From NCBI GenBank assembly GCA_902621205.1, contig CACNLH010000004.1:1-64000 (forward strand): DNA of 64,000 nucleotides, in the 5' to 3' direction. Both the position numbers and the translations under genes were made by a program. This DNA is from an uncultured Alphaproteobacteria bacterium (GTDB taxonomy: Bacteria; Pseudomonadota; Alphaproteobacteria; HIMB59). Position 1 is the stretch's first letter; each line of letters opens with the position of its first letter. Positions 19,384-28,520 of this stretch are shown in pieces. Below the pieces are notes generated by a model. It did no database searches, was not told where the DNA came from, and saw only the letters and a program-made list of their open reading frames with translations.

Positions 19384-19758
19384 TTAAGAGTAAATTTTAT
19401 GAATATTATCAATATTACTCTTTAATTTATTCTTTAATATATTTAATGACTCATAATCAAAAAAATTCTGTTCTAAAAACTTATTATAACTCTGTTTAAT
19501 CTCATGGGAGATTTGCTCGATTTTTAAAAAATCTTCTGGTATGTGATTTTTTATTTTTTTTACTTCTTGATTGAAATCATTAAGTGCATTTTTAAAATGT
19601 TTATCAGAAAAAGTTTCAAGTTTATTTTTAATATTTGAGATATTTAAATTAGTATCAATTTTAGATTCCAAGTCATAAACAGTTAAACTAAAATAGTCAA
19701 AAATTTGTTCATACAAATCGTAAAGTTTTTGGGAATTTATGACTTTTGGAATATTCAT
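19384..19758 (-). CDS. Hypothetical helical protein, 124 aa
   Basis: I do not recognise a family. The sequence is lysine, asparagine and leucine rich, without cysteine, signal peptide or membrane segment. It looks mostly alpha-helical with heptad-like stretches (for example residues 70-120). It lies 17 bases upstream of the RmuC N-terminal ORF on the same strand and could be co-transcribed with it. The ATG is at 19758, with no strong ribosome-binding site. Coding is supported by a long clean frame between genes on the same strand, but function is unknown. Confidence 0.5.
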   Translation of the reverse strand: MNIPKVINSQKLYDLYEQIFDYFSLTVYDLESKIDTNLNISNIKNKLETFSDKHFKNALNDFNQEVKKIKNHIPEDFLKIEQISHEIKQSYNKFLEQNFFDYESLNILKNKLKSNIDNIHKIYS

Positions 19759-19810
19759 ATATAAAGATTACATTAGATACTTTTGATATGTCAAAGAAAT
19801 TTTAAAATGA

Positions 19811-19844
19811 AAAAAGCCTAAATACTTATTTATCTAGGCTTTTT
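19811..19844 (-). terminator. Rho-independent terminator of the methyl-amine/C1 operon
   Basis: A perfect 10-bp stem, AAAAAGCCTA/TAGGCTTTTT, surrounds a 14-base loop. It is followed on the minus strand by a continuing T-rich run. It lies 10 bases past the stop of the DmdA-like gene, the last gene of the long minus-strand series. Confidence 0.8.
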
Positions 19845-19853
19845 AAAATAAAA

Positions 19854-21158
19854 TTAATATGCCGTATCTCTTCCATCATCCTTTGCAATTTCTCGTGCAT
19901 TAGGATTTACTGACGGTCTAAAAGGTATTTCAACTATTTCACCGTCTACAGGCGACCCTGGAGTTTCACAATACTCATCAGGTAGATGAAATTTAAATTT
20001 ATTACCTAAGTCTTTTTTCTCATAAGGTACATATCCCATTGCGATATTTGTTCCCAATTCAGGGGAATACCAAGGTGATGTTAGATACCCTATTGGTGTA
20101 GATCCATCTTCAGATATAAGCCAAAAGTCTGGAGCATATTCATCAATGGGTTTACCACCTAATCTAAATCCAACTAGTTGGTTGCTATATGGTTTCTCAC
20201 CTGCCTCAATTTTTGTTCTCATTGTCTCTAGAGCCTCTTTACCAATATAGTCAGCTTGTTTTTTTCTTGGGACCTGATAGCCAAGGTTGCATTGAAATGG
20301 ATAAGTTTCAGCATCAAGATCCTGACCCCAAGATAAAATTCCTGCAGCTATTCTTCTATGATGAGCAGGTGCAATTACTTTTAAATTGTGTTTTTTTCCA
20401 GCCTCTAAAACAGCATTCCACATATCATCTGCATACAAAGTTGCATCTCTTAGGTAGATTTCATATCCCTTTTCCCCAGTAAAACCTGTTTGGGAAATAA
20501 TACAATCTCTCCCTCCAACTTTTGCTGCCATTAAGCCATAGTAGGGAATATCTCTAACAGCATCTCCAACCAAATCTGCCATAAGATCGATTGACTTTGG
20601 TCCTTGAATTTGAACAGGTGATACATCTATTTCATCAATTTCTACATTAAATTTTTTATCGTGATTTACGCCTTGAAGAAAAAACATAATATCGGAGTCA
20701 GAAAGTGAAAACCAAAATTCATCTTCTGCAATTCTAAGTAATATAGGATCATTTAAAACTCCTCCTTTGTCATTACAAAGGATTACATATTTTCCTTTCA
20801 TAACTTCAATTCTCGTTGCATCTCTTGTGATTACATAATTCGTAAATTTTAATGCATCAGGCCCTTTTACACGAATTTGTCTTTCAACTGCTACATTCCA
20901 CATTGTTACGTGATTAACTAACGCATCATATTCGATCATTGCACCACCATCTTCAGGTTTTACATAACCTCTAGGATGATACATTCTATTGTATACGGTG
21001 CATCTCCAACATCCCGCTTCAACTGATAAATGCCAATAAGGATTTTTTCTAACTCTAGTAGATATAAGCATTTGTTGAGGTGTTGGTCCTGATTGCCTTA
21101 AATTAAATGGGACTTTTCTATCAGATTGGTCCACTGAACTTGGTTGCTTTAGCTTCAT
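19854..21158 (-). CDS. DmdA-like tetrahydrofolate-dependent demethylase (GcvT family)
   Basis: Aminomethyltransferase/GcvT-fold protein closest, by eye, to DMSP demethylase DmdA. RVRKNPYWHLSVEAG and HVTMWNVAVERQIRVKGPDA parallel the DmdA N-terminus. NDKGGVLNDPILLRI and FWFSLSDSDIMFFLQGV correspond to its NDPvvlkl and SiaDSDviFFakG stretches. DmdA moves a methyl group from DMSP to tetrahydrofolate, giving 5-methyl-THF. At 434 aa it is longer than the roughly 370-aa SAR11 DmdA, with extra N- and C-terminal stretches. It ends an operon with MetF-like, DMGDH-like and sarcosine oxidase genes, so glycine betaine or a related compound is a plausible alternative substrate. Substrate not provable from sequence. 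Confidence 0.68.
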   Translation of the reverse strand: MKLKQPSSVDQSDRKVPFNLRQSGPTPQQMLISTRVRKNPYWHLSVEAGCWRCTVYNRMYHPRGYVKPEDGGAMIEYDALVNHVTMWNVAVERQIRVKGPDALKFTNYVITRDATRIEVMKGKYVILCNDKGGVLNDPILLRIAEDEFWFSLSDSDIMFFLQGVNHDKKFNVEIDEIDVSPVQIQGPKSIDLMADLVGDAVRDIPYYGLMAAKVGGRDCIISQTGFTGEKGYEIYLRDATLYADDMWNAVLEAGKKHNLKVIAPAHHRRIAAGILSWGQDLDAETYPFQCNLGYQVPRKKQADYIGKEALETMRTKIEAGEKPYSNQLVGFRLGGKPIDEYAPDFWLISEDGSTPIGYLTSPWYSPELGTNIAMGYVPYEKKDLGNKFKFHLPDEYCETPGSPVDGEIVEIPFRPSVNPNAREIAKDDGRDTAY

Positions 21159-21238
21159 ATATCCTCCTATAAAAAATGCAGTAGCAATTTTTGAAAATTA
21201 ATTTCTTTTTAAGGTCTATGCAATCGAAAAATTTGAAC

Positions 21239-22120
21239 TTAAAAGATTTTGTTGTGGAGGACTATTTTGTCATTTTTCATAGTAAAATCACCATTTTGAA
21301 GAGCATTTAACCAATGACATGTCTTCTCGAAGCCACCAAAAGGAAAGCAGTGAAAATTTTTAAATGAACTTTGTTCTTCAGAGAAATTTGCTAACTCAAT
21401 AAACATTTCATCGTTTGAAGTTTTTGTTAGAAGGTCAGTTACTTTAGACGAGTTCTTTTTAAGAAAACTTAATGAATTTCCAACACCACTCATTATCCCA
21501 AAATTAAGAAGTGTTTTAAAAGACGCTGGGCCTGGAAAGCCTACTCTGACGGGTAATTTTATATTTGAATTATCTAAAAATTTGCACCATTTAATAAATG
21601 GTTCGGCATTAAAAAAAAATTGAGTAACAAGTTCTAAACTTAAATTTTTATTCTTTGATAATTCATATTTTTTATCTAAAAATTCGTTGACAGTATTTTG
21701 ATCAATATCAGGTGAACCTTCTGGGTGTCCAGCTATTCCTATCTCTTCAAATTCATTATCCTTTAATAAACCAGACTCTAGTATTTCCAGCGAGGATGAT
21801 ACTGATCCATTCTGATTACCACCACCACCTATAACAAGAATTTTTTTGCTATCTGTTCTATTTCTTAGTTCTTTTAGGAAGTCTGAAACATGATCTAAAT
21901 CTCTCATTGTCCTTGCAGGCAAATGAGTAATAGGGGTTAATTCTTGTTTAGATACAAAATCAACAGTTTCTAAGATATCGTTTTCCGTAGCATCAGGTAA
22001 ATATGTTATGTAGACATTATTTTTTTTATCTAGAGGGATAGACTTTAGTTTGTGTCTTACTTTTGGGTTTAACTCTATGGTAAAGCCATCTACTAAAGAA
22101 ATGATATTTTCTTTGATCAT
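21239..22120 (-). CDS. metF: Methylenetetrahydrofolate reductase-like (MetF family)
   Basis: FAD-dependent TIM-barrel reductase interconverting 5-methyl-THF and 5,10-methylene-THF. Visible family marks are ITHLPARTM (60s), VIGGGGNQNG, the folate/FAD-site loop IAGHPEGSPD near 128-137, and the strand ending VTQFFFNAEPFIKW. Length 293 aa is usual. Beside a THF-dependent demethylase, running in the oxidative direction would recover 5,10-methylene-THF from 5-methyl-THF. It lies 80 bp upstream of the DmdA-like gene and 18 bp downstream of the DMGDH-like gene, same strand. It is more diverged than housekeeping MetF, consistent with a catabolic paralog. Confidence 0.8.
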   Translation of the reverse strand: MIKENIISLVDGFTIELNPKVRHKLKSIPLDKKNNVYITYLPDATENDILETVDFVSKQELTPITHLPARTMRDLDHVSDFLKELRNRTDSKKILVIGGGGNQNGSVSSSLEILESGLLKDNEFEEIGIAGHPEGSPDIDQNTVNEFLDKKYELSKNKNLSLELVTQFFFNAEPFIKWCKFLDNSNIKLPVRVGFPGPASFKTLLNFGIMSGVGNSLSFLKKNSSKVTDLLTKTSNDEMFIELANFSEEQSSFKNFHCFPFGGFEKTCHWLNALQNGDFTMKNDKIVLHNKIF

Positions 22121-22138
22121 ATTTTTAAAATATAATAG

Positions 22139-24613
22139 TTAAGACTTTAATCTACGATTTTCTGGGTCGAGCAAAGGTTCCTCTGTAACTGTTAATGGAT
22201 ACCTTTTGCCAAAGTACTCGACCTCTAACTTATTTCCTTTTTCTGACAATTCTGTTGGTAAATATCCATAAACAATGTGTTTATCTACAAAATAGCCATA
22301 ATTTGTACTTGTAACATACCCTACAGCTTTACCATTTGAATAAATTGGTTCTGTGCCCAAGGCCATTCCTTCAGGGTCATCAATAATCATACAAGTAAGT
22401 CTCTTTTCAATTGGTTTTTCTTTTATTTTTTGAAGTGCATTCTTACCGATAAACTCATCATCTTTTTTAAGCTTTACTGTAAAGCCTAAGCCTGACTCAT
22501 AAGGGTTGTAATTAGTATGAATATCTGTACCCAGTGATCTATAGCCTTTCTCCAATCTGAGTGACTCAAAAGCACCAGCACCTGAGCAAATCATGTTGAA
22601 CTCTCTTGAGGTTTCTCGAAGTTCATCCCATAATGATAGCCCATACTCAGTAGGTGTGTATATTTCCCAACCTAATTCACCTATATAAGATATTCTTACA
22701 GCAACACAAGGAATGTTACTGATTGAAATCTTTTTAATATGGAAAAATGGAAAACCTTCGTTAGATACATCATCATCATCACACAGCTTTTCAAGAACAG
22801 ATCTTGAATTTGGCCCCCATAATCCGATACCTGCAAAAGCAGATGTCCAATCTATGATCTGAACACTTCCGTCATCAGGAGCATTTGCTCGAAGCCAACT
22901 AATATCAATCATTCCATTCCCAGCTCCTGCCAAGACCCAAAATTTATTTTCCTCAAGTCTACTAATAGTTAGATCACTCTTTATACCACCATACATATTA
23001 GAAATTACGCTATAAACAACTTTACCTACGGCAACATCAATATTATTTGTGCAAACTTTCTGTAATAATTTTAGAGCACCTTTTCCACTTACTTCAATTT
23101 TCACAAATCCTGTAATATCAAACAGGGCACCCGTTTGTCTTGTTACAAGATGTTCAGCTGCTTGAATTGGTGACCAATATTTTGCAGCCCAGCCTGTCCT
23201 ATTTGGAAAGTTTTTACCTTTCATTAATTCAGCATTTGACTCATACCATTGAGGTCTTTCCCAGCCCATAGTCTCAAAGAAATGTGCTTTTTGTCCTTCT
23301 AACCTTGCATAAAATGGACTTCTTCTGAGTGGTCTTGGCTGCTCCATTTGTTGAAGCGGGTGAATAATATCATATACCTCTTTATAATTCTGCTTACCCC
23401 TTGACCTTAGATATTTCCTGACATGATGATGTTGATGAAAACGATTGATATCTCCTTGACGAACATCAAGTTCAGGCTCACCATTCACTATCCATTCTGC
23501 CATAGCTTTTCCAACACCACCCGCATGTGTTATCCATACAGCATTAGCGGTCCACAAACCTTTTACACTTGTCTCGCCCATTAAAGGGTTACCATCTGTT
23601 GTAAATGAAAAAATTCCATTAATTTTTTTTGTAAGTTTTTTTTCTGAAAATCTTGGGAACAACCAATTCGACTCTTTATGTGCACCTTCAAAATCATCAG
23701 GTCTAAAGTCCACCAAAGAGGGCATTTCTTCAGCATCTTCAGGTTTCTTTAATTCTTCTGACTCTAAAATTCTTGGTTCATGTCGATAATTCCCAATAAC
23801 ATAAGTATCATTCCATTGTCTGAAATAGAGACTGTAATCTTGGTGACGCATCAATGCGTGTTCAACCAAAGCTTCTTTGTGATCAGCTTTAAATTCTTTC
23901 AATTCTTCAAACGGTTCTAACCACACCATTTGATGTTCGCAGGGAACTAGAGGCAATGATATGTTCGCAAGTCTTCCCATTTTTGGAGCCCAGATACCAG
24001 TTGAGACAAGTACAATATCGGCTTCATAATCACCCTTAGATGTTTGTACACCGCGAATTTGATTATTCTGAATTTTAAAACCATTAACTGCTGTGTCACC
24101 AAAGAATTCCCCTGCTTTTAAATCAGTCACATATTTTGCCATTGCTCTAACTGCCCTTACAGGTGCTGCTAAACCATCAGTTGGAACATAATATCCTCCG
24201 TGAATTTTTTCTGGATCAATATAGGGGCTCATTTTTAAAACTTCATCTGGAGTAATTATTTTTGCATCAGTTAATCCATAACTGTGAGCTATACCTAGTT
24301 TTCGATACAGGTCTTGATGTCTTTCTTTTGTCTTCGATACTTCAATTCCTCCAACAGTATGAAAACAAGGTTTTCCCTCGTATGATAAGGATCTAAGTAA
24401 GTCAACTGTGTACTGCGCAAATTTACACATCATTCGTGAAGGATTAGTTTGAAATACACCTCCTGGTGCATGACTCGTAGAGCCTCCAGTTTCAAACAAT
24501 GGCCCTTGATCGAGTATGACCATATCTTTCCAACCCAATTGAGCTAAATGATAGGCGGTGCTCGCTCCAACAATACCACTGCCAACGATAATTATTCTTG
24601 ATTTTCTTGCCAT
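22139..24613 (-). CDS. Dimethylglycine/sarcosine dehydrogenase-like flavoprotein (DAO-GcvT)
   Basis: Two-part enzyme. The N-terminal FAD oxidoreductase has RIIIVGSGIVGASTAYHLAQLG at about 5-26 and a flavin-linking-type motif GGSTSHAPGGVFQ, whose histidine matches the covalently flavinylated one of mammalian DMGDH (GSTWHAAG). The C-terminal GcvT/THF-binding half contains GYLGWEIYTP-like IGELGWEIYTP and GSLRLEKGYRSLG-like ESLRLEKGYRSLGTD. Length 824 aa fits DMGDH or sarcosine dehydrogenase. The likely reaction is oxidative N-demethylation of dimethylglycine with formaldehyde transfer to THF. The operon already has a sarcosine oxidase, so dimethylglycine is the favoured substrate (inference). 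Confidence 0.82.
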   Translation of the reverse strand: MARKSRIIIVGSGIVGASTAYHLAQLGWKDMVILDQGPLFETGGSTSHAPGGVFQTNPSRMMCKFAQYTVDLLRSLSYEGKPCFHTVGGIEVSKTKERHQDLYRKLGIAHSYGLTDAKIITPDEVLKMSPYIDPEKIHGGYYVPTDGLAAPVRAVRAMAKYVTDLKAGEFFGDTAVNGFKIQNNQIRGVQTSKGDYEADIVLVSTGIWAPKMGRLANISLPLVPCEHQMVWLEPFEELKEFKADHKEALVEHALMRHQDYSLYFRQWNDTYVIGNYRHEPRILESEELKKPEDAEEMPSLVDFRPDDFEGAHKESNWLFPRFSEKKLTKKINGIFSFTTDGNPLMGETSVKGLWTANAVWITHAGGVGKAMAEWIVNGEPELDVRQGDINRFHQHHHVRKYLRSRGKQNYKEVYDIIHPLQQMEQPRPLRRSPFYARLEGQKAHFFETMGWERPQWYESNAELMKGKNFPNRTGWAAKYWSPIQAAEHLVTRQTGALFDITGFVKIEVSGKGALKLLQKVCTNNIDVAVGKVVYSVISNMYGGIKSDLTISRLEENKFWVLAGAGNGMIDISWLRANAPDDGSVQIIDWTSAFAGIGLWGPNSRSVLEKLCDDDDVSNEGFPFFHIKKISISNIPCVAVRISYIGELGWEIYTPTEYGLSLWDELRETSREFNMICSGAGAFESLRLEKGYRSLGTDIHTNYNPYESGLGFTVKLKKDDEFIGKNALQKIKEKPIEKRLTCMIIDDPEGMALGTEPIYSNGKAVGYVTSTNYGYFVDKHIVYGYLPTELSEKGNKLEVEYFGKRYPLTVTEEPLLDPENRRLKS

Positions 24614-24671
24614 TTATTCCTCTAAAAATACCTAATCAGTTCCAAAATTTGATGTCAATATGAAAAAAAAC

Positions 24672-25193
24672 CTAATAGTTAACCGCGTCAATAAGACGAT
24701 CCTCAAGATAGTCAGCAAATGATCGATTACAACTAAGTAACAATTTTAGATCAAGATTAAAAATAGAACAGTCTACTCTAGCTAATAATGTTTGTGCAGC
24801 AGTGGATTTTTTAAAGGATTTTTCTCTAAAGTCAAAATGCGTTAATTTATTTAATATATCAAAACTATTTTTACCCTGAATTTCAAAAAATACTTGTGAG
24901 TCAGAAATATTTGTCGCCAATATTAAGGGTGATTTATTTAAGTCAGCTAAGATTTTGTTGAGTTTATTATTTTCAATTTCTTTTTCAAATATCAAATTCC
25001 ATTGATCAAAAGACATTTTTGCTAAAGTATAATTATCATTTGAAATTATCCTTAAATTATCTGATGGTGGTAAAAGTTTTAAAGATTTATTTATGTGATT
25101 ATTAAATTTTGAGTCACCAGATCCTCTTAACAGAATCTGTTGAATAACTTTTTTTTTTATTTCAATACCATCAGATCGGATTACTTCAGTCAT
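24672..25193 (-). CDS. soxG: Sarcosine oxidase, gamma subunit
   Basis: Small accessory subunit of heterotetrameric sarcosine oxidase (SoxBDAG). The 173-aa protein shows weak GcvT-like features: ILLRGSGDSKFN near 20, and FFEIQGKNSFDILNKLTHFDFREKSFKKSTAAQTLLARVDCSIF. This last matches the SoxG pattern in which 'dlr...F....aaqT.l....v.l'. The start overlaps the soxA stop by 4 bp. Identification rests on position plus these motifs; SoxG is always the most variable subunit. Confidence 0.83.
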   Translation of the reverse strand: MTEVIRSDGIEIKKKVIQQILLRGSGDSKFNNHINKSLKLLPPSDNLRIISNDNYTLAKMSFDQWNLIFEKEIENNKLNKILADLNKSPLILATNISDSQVFFEIQGKNSFDILNKLTHFDFREKSFKKSTAAQTLLARVDCSIFNLDLKLLLSCNRSFADYLEDRLIDAVNY

Positions 25194-28168
25194 GAAACTA
25201 ACCTTTTATTACCTTCATCATAAAAAACTGGTTTAACTATATCCACACCAGTTGTGCCCATACTTGATGTAGAAGCGTAAGCTTTTGTTCCAATCATAGA
25301 GTGGCCATTTTTGATAACAGCTAATGCAAAATCATGACCTAATGTAGGACTATAATAACAAGATGTAATATGACCAAGCATTGGAACAGGAGACTTAATT
25401 TCTTTATCAAGAATGATATGTTGTCCTTCCTCTAGTTTATCGGTTTTATTCGAGGGAATAATACCAACAAGTTGTTTTCTATCTTCTCTTATAGTATCAG
25501 ACCGAGTAAGTGATCTTTTACCTAAAAAATCTTTTTTTGATTTACCAATCATCCAGCTAAGTCCTAAATCTATTGGCGTTATAGAACCATCTGTGTCTTG
25601 GCCAACAATAATGTAACCCTTTTCTGCCCTTAAAAGATGCATTGCCTCCGTGCCGTAGGGAGCAAGACCAAATTCTTTTCCAACACTTTGAATGTTATCC
25701 CAAATTTTAGGGGCACTATTTGACGGAATATATATTTCGTAACCTAACTCCCCAGTAAAGCTTGCTCTTAGAATTCGTATTGGAACACCATTAAATTCAT
25801 GAAATTGGAAAGTCATAAATGGAAACTCCTCATTGCTAAAATTGATATTTGGAAAGGCTTTTTTCATAATTTCTCTGGTTTTTGGTCCACTGATGTTGAA
25901 AGTTGCATATTGCTCTGTAATCGAGTTCATAAAAACTTTTAAATTTGGCCACTCGGTTTGAGCATATTCCTCCATGCAACCTAAAACAGTAGCAGCACCT
26001 CCAGTAGTTGTAGTGGCAATAAAATGCTGATCAGAAATTTTACAAATTATCCCGTCATCTTTTACCATTCCATCTTCCCCCAACATAAGAGCATATCTTG
26101 CAGAACCTTGTTTCATCTTAGTAAAACTGTTTGTGTAAATTAAATTCATAAATTCCAAAGCATCCTCACCTTTGATCTCAATTTTTCCTAATGTGCTCCC
26201 ATCTAAAATACCTGCGTTTTCTCTTACATTTTTGCTCTCTCGTTGAACAGCATCATGCATCGACTCATCTTTATTAATTTGAAAATACCATGGCCTTTTC
26301 CATTGCCCGACATCCTCAAAAATTGCACCATTTTTTAAGTGCCAATTATGTATTGGTGATTTTCTCTCTGGGTCATAAAACTCATAGCAATTTCTGCCAG
26401 CTATTGCAGAAAAACTTAAAGGAGCATAGGGTGGTCGATAAATAGTTGTGCCAACTTCATTTACTTTTTTATCCAGAAGATCAGAAACTATTCCCAGTGC
26501 GTTAATACTACTAATTTTACCTTGATCGGTTCCCATACTATTTGTTGTATATCTTTTTAAATGTTCAATTCTATCAAAACCCTCTGTTATTGCTTGACGG
26601 ATATCTTTAGTTGTTACATCATTTTGTAAGTCAATAAATGATTTAGCCCATAATGATTTCTTTTGCGGAGAGACCTCCCACAATTTTTCAATGTTATACT
26701 TAGCATTTGTATTTAATTCGAGTTTAACGTCTAATTTTTTGACTTTAAAAGTTTTCAATTTTTCATTTATATCAGAATTTAAATTATCAAAATTAAATTG
26801 TCCTGAAGCAGAACCAAGAGTTATGGTAGGTTGAAAAGGTTTTGATGGTTTGTAAGTTAAATCTTTCTCATCCCAATCTAATAAACCTTTTGATTGAGTA
26901 AACAAGTGAACATCTGGATTTATTCCACCTGACAAACATAAGCAGTCACATTTAATTTCATTCAAGGCACCAGAACTATCCTCAACAAGAATTTTTTCAA
27001 TTTTTTTGTTTCCAAATGCTCCTTTTATTTGTGAATTTGTGTAAAGAGGAACATCATTTTTTCTTATCAAGTCAAACAAATTTGGCTCAATTTCCTCCCC
27101 GGATCGTGAGTCGATATATGCTTTTGGTTTTAAACCAGCTTTTATAAGACTATAAACTAAGCTGTTTGAATTCGAATTATTACTGAAAATAACAGGTTCT
27201 TTAGAAGGTGCTAGTCCATATCGGCACATATATTTTTCAAAGGAAGAGCTTAGCATTATGCCTGGGAGATCGTTATTTTGAAAAGATAAAAATCTCTCAA
27301 TGTGTCCATTACATAATATTGTGTGACCTGTGCGTATCTTATGTAAAGTGCTATTAACTTTTCCTTCTATCGGTTTAGAGCCAACAAATCTATCTTCAAT
27401 GGCTATAAGATGATTAATGTAATTATAAGTAGTAACAAGTGTGTTTTTTAAAATCTTTATATTCTTAGAGTCTTCTATTTCTTGTATAGTTTCTTTTAAC
27501 CAATCTTTAGGCTCTTTGTTATCAATTGATGATATTTTGTTTGAATTATTTATAATGCCACCAAGTTGTTCCTCAAAGTCAATTAACAACACATCATAAT
27601 TTGAGTTGATGAAAGATTTAGCTGCGAGGAGTCCATTTAATCCTCCTCCTATAATTGTAATATCGACATTGTGATGGATATGATTGCTTATGCCTTTGAA
27701 ATCTTTGGGAGGTTTACCTAATCCAGCGGCCCTTCTAATAAGTGGTTCATACAAATTTTTCCAAAATTTCTTATGCGGCCCCATGAACGTTTTATAGTAA
27801 AAACCAGCAGTAAAAATTGGAGAAAATAAGTTATTGATACTTCCAAAATCGTTTTCAAGAGAAGGCCATCTGTTTTGACTTTCAATTTCCATTCCTTCAT
27901 AAATTTTTTTTATAGTTGCTCTTGTGTTTGGTTCGGAATATTCACTAATTATTTGGACTAGAGCATTTGGTTCTTCTATACCACAAGTATAAATTCCTCT
28001 TGGCCTATGGTACTTAAAACTTCTTCCTACAAGGTTAACATTATTTCTTAATAGAGCTGAGGCTATAGTATCGCCTTTGTAGCCAAAATATTTGACCCCA
28101 TCGAATTTGAAGCTAATTTTTTGATGAAACTGAATAAATTGATTTTCTTTTAAATTTATAGATTTCAT
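25190..28168 (-). CDS. soxA: Sarcosine oxidase, alpha subunit
   Basis: Largest subunit of the heterotetramer, carrying NAD+ and a THF-binding domain. The N-terminal 2Fe-2S-ferredoxin-like fold is YFGYKGDTIASALLRNNVNLVGRSFKYHRPRGIYTCG. A dinucleotide-binding fold ITIIGGGLNGLLAAKSF is at about 170-187. The C-terminal GcvT-like THF domain holds GPKTREIMKKAFP, RASFTGELGYEIYIPS and GTEAMHLLRAEKGYIIVGQDTDG. Length 992 aa is standard. It overlaps soxD upstream and soxG downstream by 4 bp each. Confidence 0.95.
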   Translation of the reverse strand: MKSINLKENQFIQFHQKISFKFDGVKYFGYKGDTIASALLRNNVNLVGRSFKYHRPRGIYTCGIEEPNALVQIISEYSEPNTRATIKKIYEGMEIESQNRWPSLENDFGSINNLFSPIFTAGFYYKTFMGPHKKFWKNLYEPLIRRAAGLGKPPKDFKGISNHIHHNVDITIIGGGLNGLLAAKSFINSNYDVLLIDFEEQLGGIINNSNKISSIDNKEPKDWLKETIQEIEDSKNIKILKNTLVTTYNYINHLIAIEDRFVGSKPIEGKVNSTLHKIRTGHTILCNGHIERFLSFQNNDLPGIMLSSSFEKYMCRYGLAPSKEPVIFSNNSNSNSLVYSLIKAGLKPKAYIDSRSGEEIEPNLFDLIRKNDVPLYTNSQIKGAFGNKKIEKILVEDSSGALNEIKCDCLCLSGGINPDVHLFTQSKGLLDWDEKDLTYKPSKPFQPTITLGSASGQFNFDNLNSDINEKLKTFKVKKLDVKLELNTNAKYNIEKLWEVSPQKKSLWAKSFIDLQNDVTTKDIRQAITEGFDRIEHLKRYTTNSMGTDQGKISSINALGIVSDLLDKKVNEVGTTIYRPPYAPLSFSAIAGRNCYEFYDPERKSPIHNWHLKNGAIFEDVGQWKRPWYFQINKDESMHDAVQRESKNVRENAGILDGSTLGKIEIKGEDALEFMNLIYTNSFTKMKQGSARYALMLGEDGMVKDDGIICKISDQHFIATTTTGGAATVLGCMEEYAQTEWPNLKVFMNSITEQYATFNISGPKTREIMKKAFPNINFSNEEFPFMTFQFHEFNGVPIRILRASFTGELGYEIYIPSNSAPKIWDNIQSVGKEFGLAPYGTEAMHLLRAEKGYIIVGQDTDGSITPIDLGLSWMIGKSKKDFLGKRSLTRSDTIREDRKQLVGIIPSNKTDKLEEGQHIILDKEIKSPVPMLGHITSCYYSPTLGHDFALAVIKNGHSMIGTKAYASTSSMGTTGVDIVKPVFYDEGNKRLVS

Positions 28169-28515
28169 TTTTCAACCGTAAAATTACCCGACCCAACTTC
28201 TGGTTCACCAGAGGGCGTTTTAACAACACTTTTAAAATTATTTAAATTTGGTTTTTTTTCATAGAGCTTGTAGGTCACCAAAATTTCATCAGTAGATGTA
28301 TCTCTTACACAATTAAACCATTTGCGACAACCATGTGTGTGTACCCAGCGCTCATAAAACAAACCTTTGGGATTTGCTCTTATAAAGACGTATTCTCCCC
28401 ACTCACGATCACCAATTTCTTTTGATCCATCGGGTCTTTTTACATGTGCCTCTCCTCCATTTGAAAATTCCGATTGATCTCTCGGGCCGCAATAAGGGCA
28501 ATTAATTATGAGCAT
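28165..28515 (-). CDS. soxD: Sarcosine oxidase, delta subunit
   Basis: Small zinc-binding subunit. The N-terminus MLIINCPYCGPRDQSEFSNGGEAHVKRP supplies CxxC (C6, C9). The later HTHGCRKWFNCVRDT provides the remaining His/Cys ligands. EWGEYVFIRANPKGLFYERWVH is the diagnostic SoxD core. At 116 aa it is slightly longer than the common 85-110. It lies 5 bp after soxB and overlaps soxA by 4 bp. Confidence 0.94.
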   Translation of the reverse strand: MLIINCPYCGPRDQSEFSNGGEAHVKRPDGSKEIGDREWGEYVFIRANPKGLFYERWVHTHGCRKWFNCVRDTSTDEILVTYKLYEKKPNLNNFKSVVKTPSGEPEVGSGNFTVEK

Positions 28516-28520
28516 ATTTA

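Noticed and set aside
19854-21158. Calling the gene a definite DMSP demethylase (dmdA)
   Set aside because: Resemblance to DmdA is clear, but length differs and the operon context fits other methylated substrates equally well; substrate residues could not be checked.
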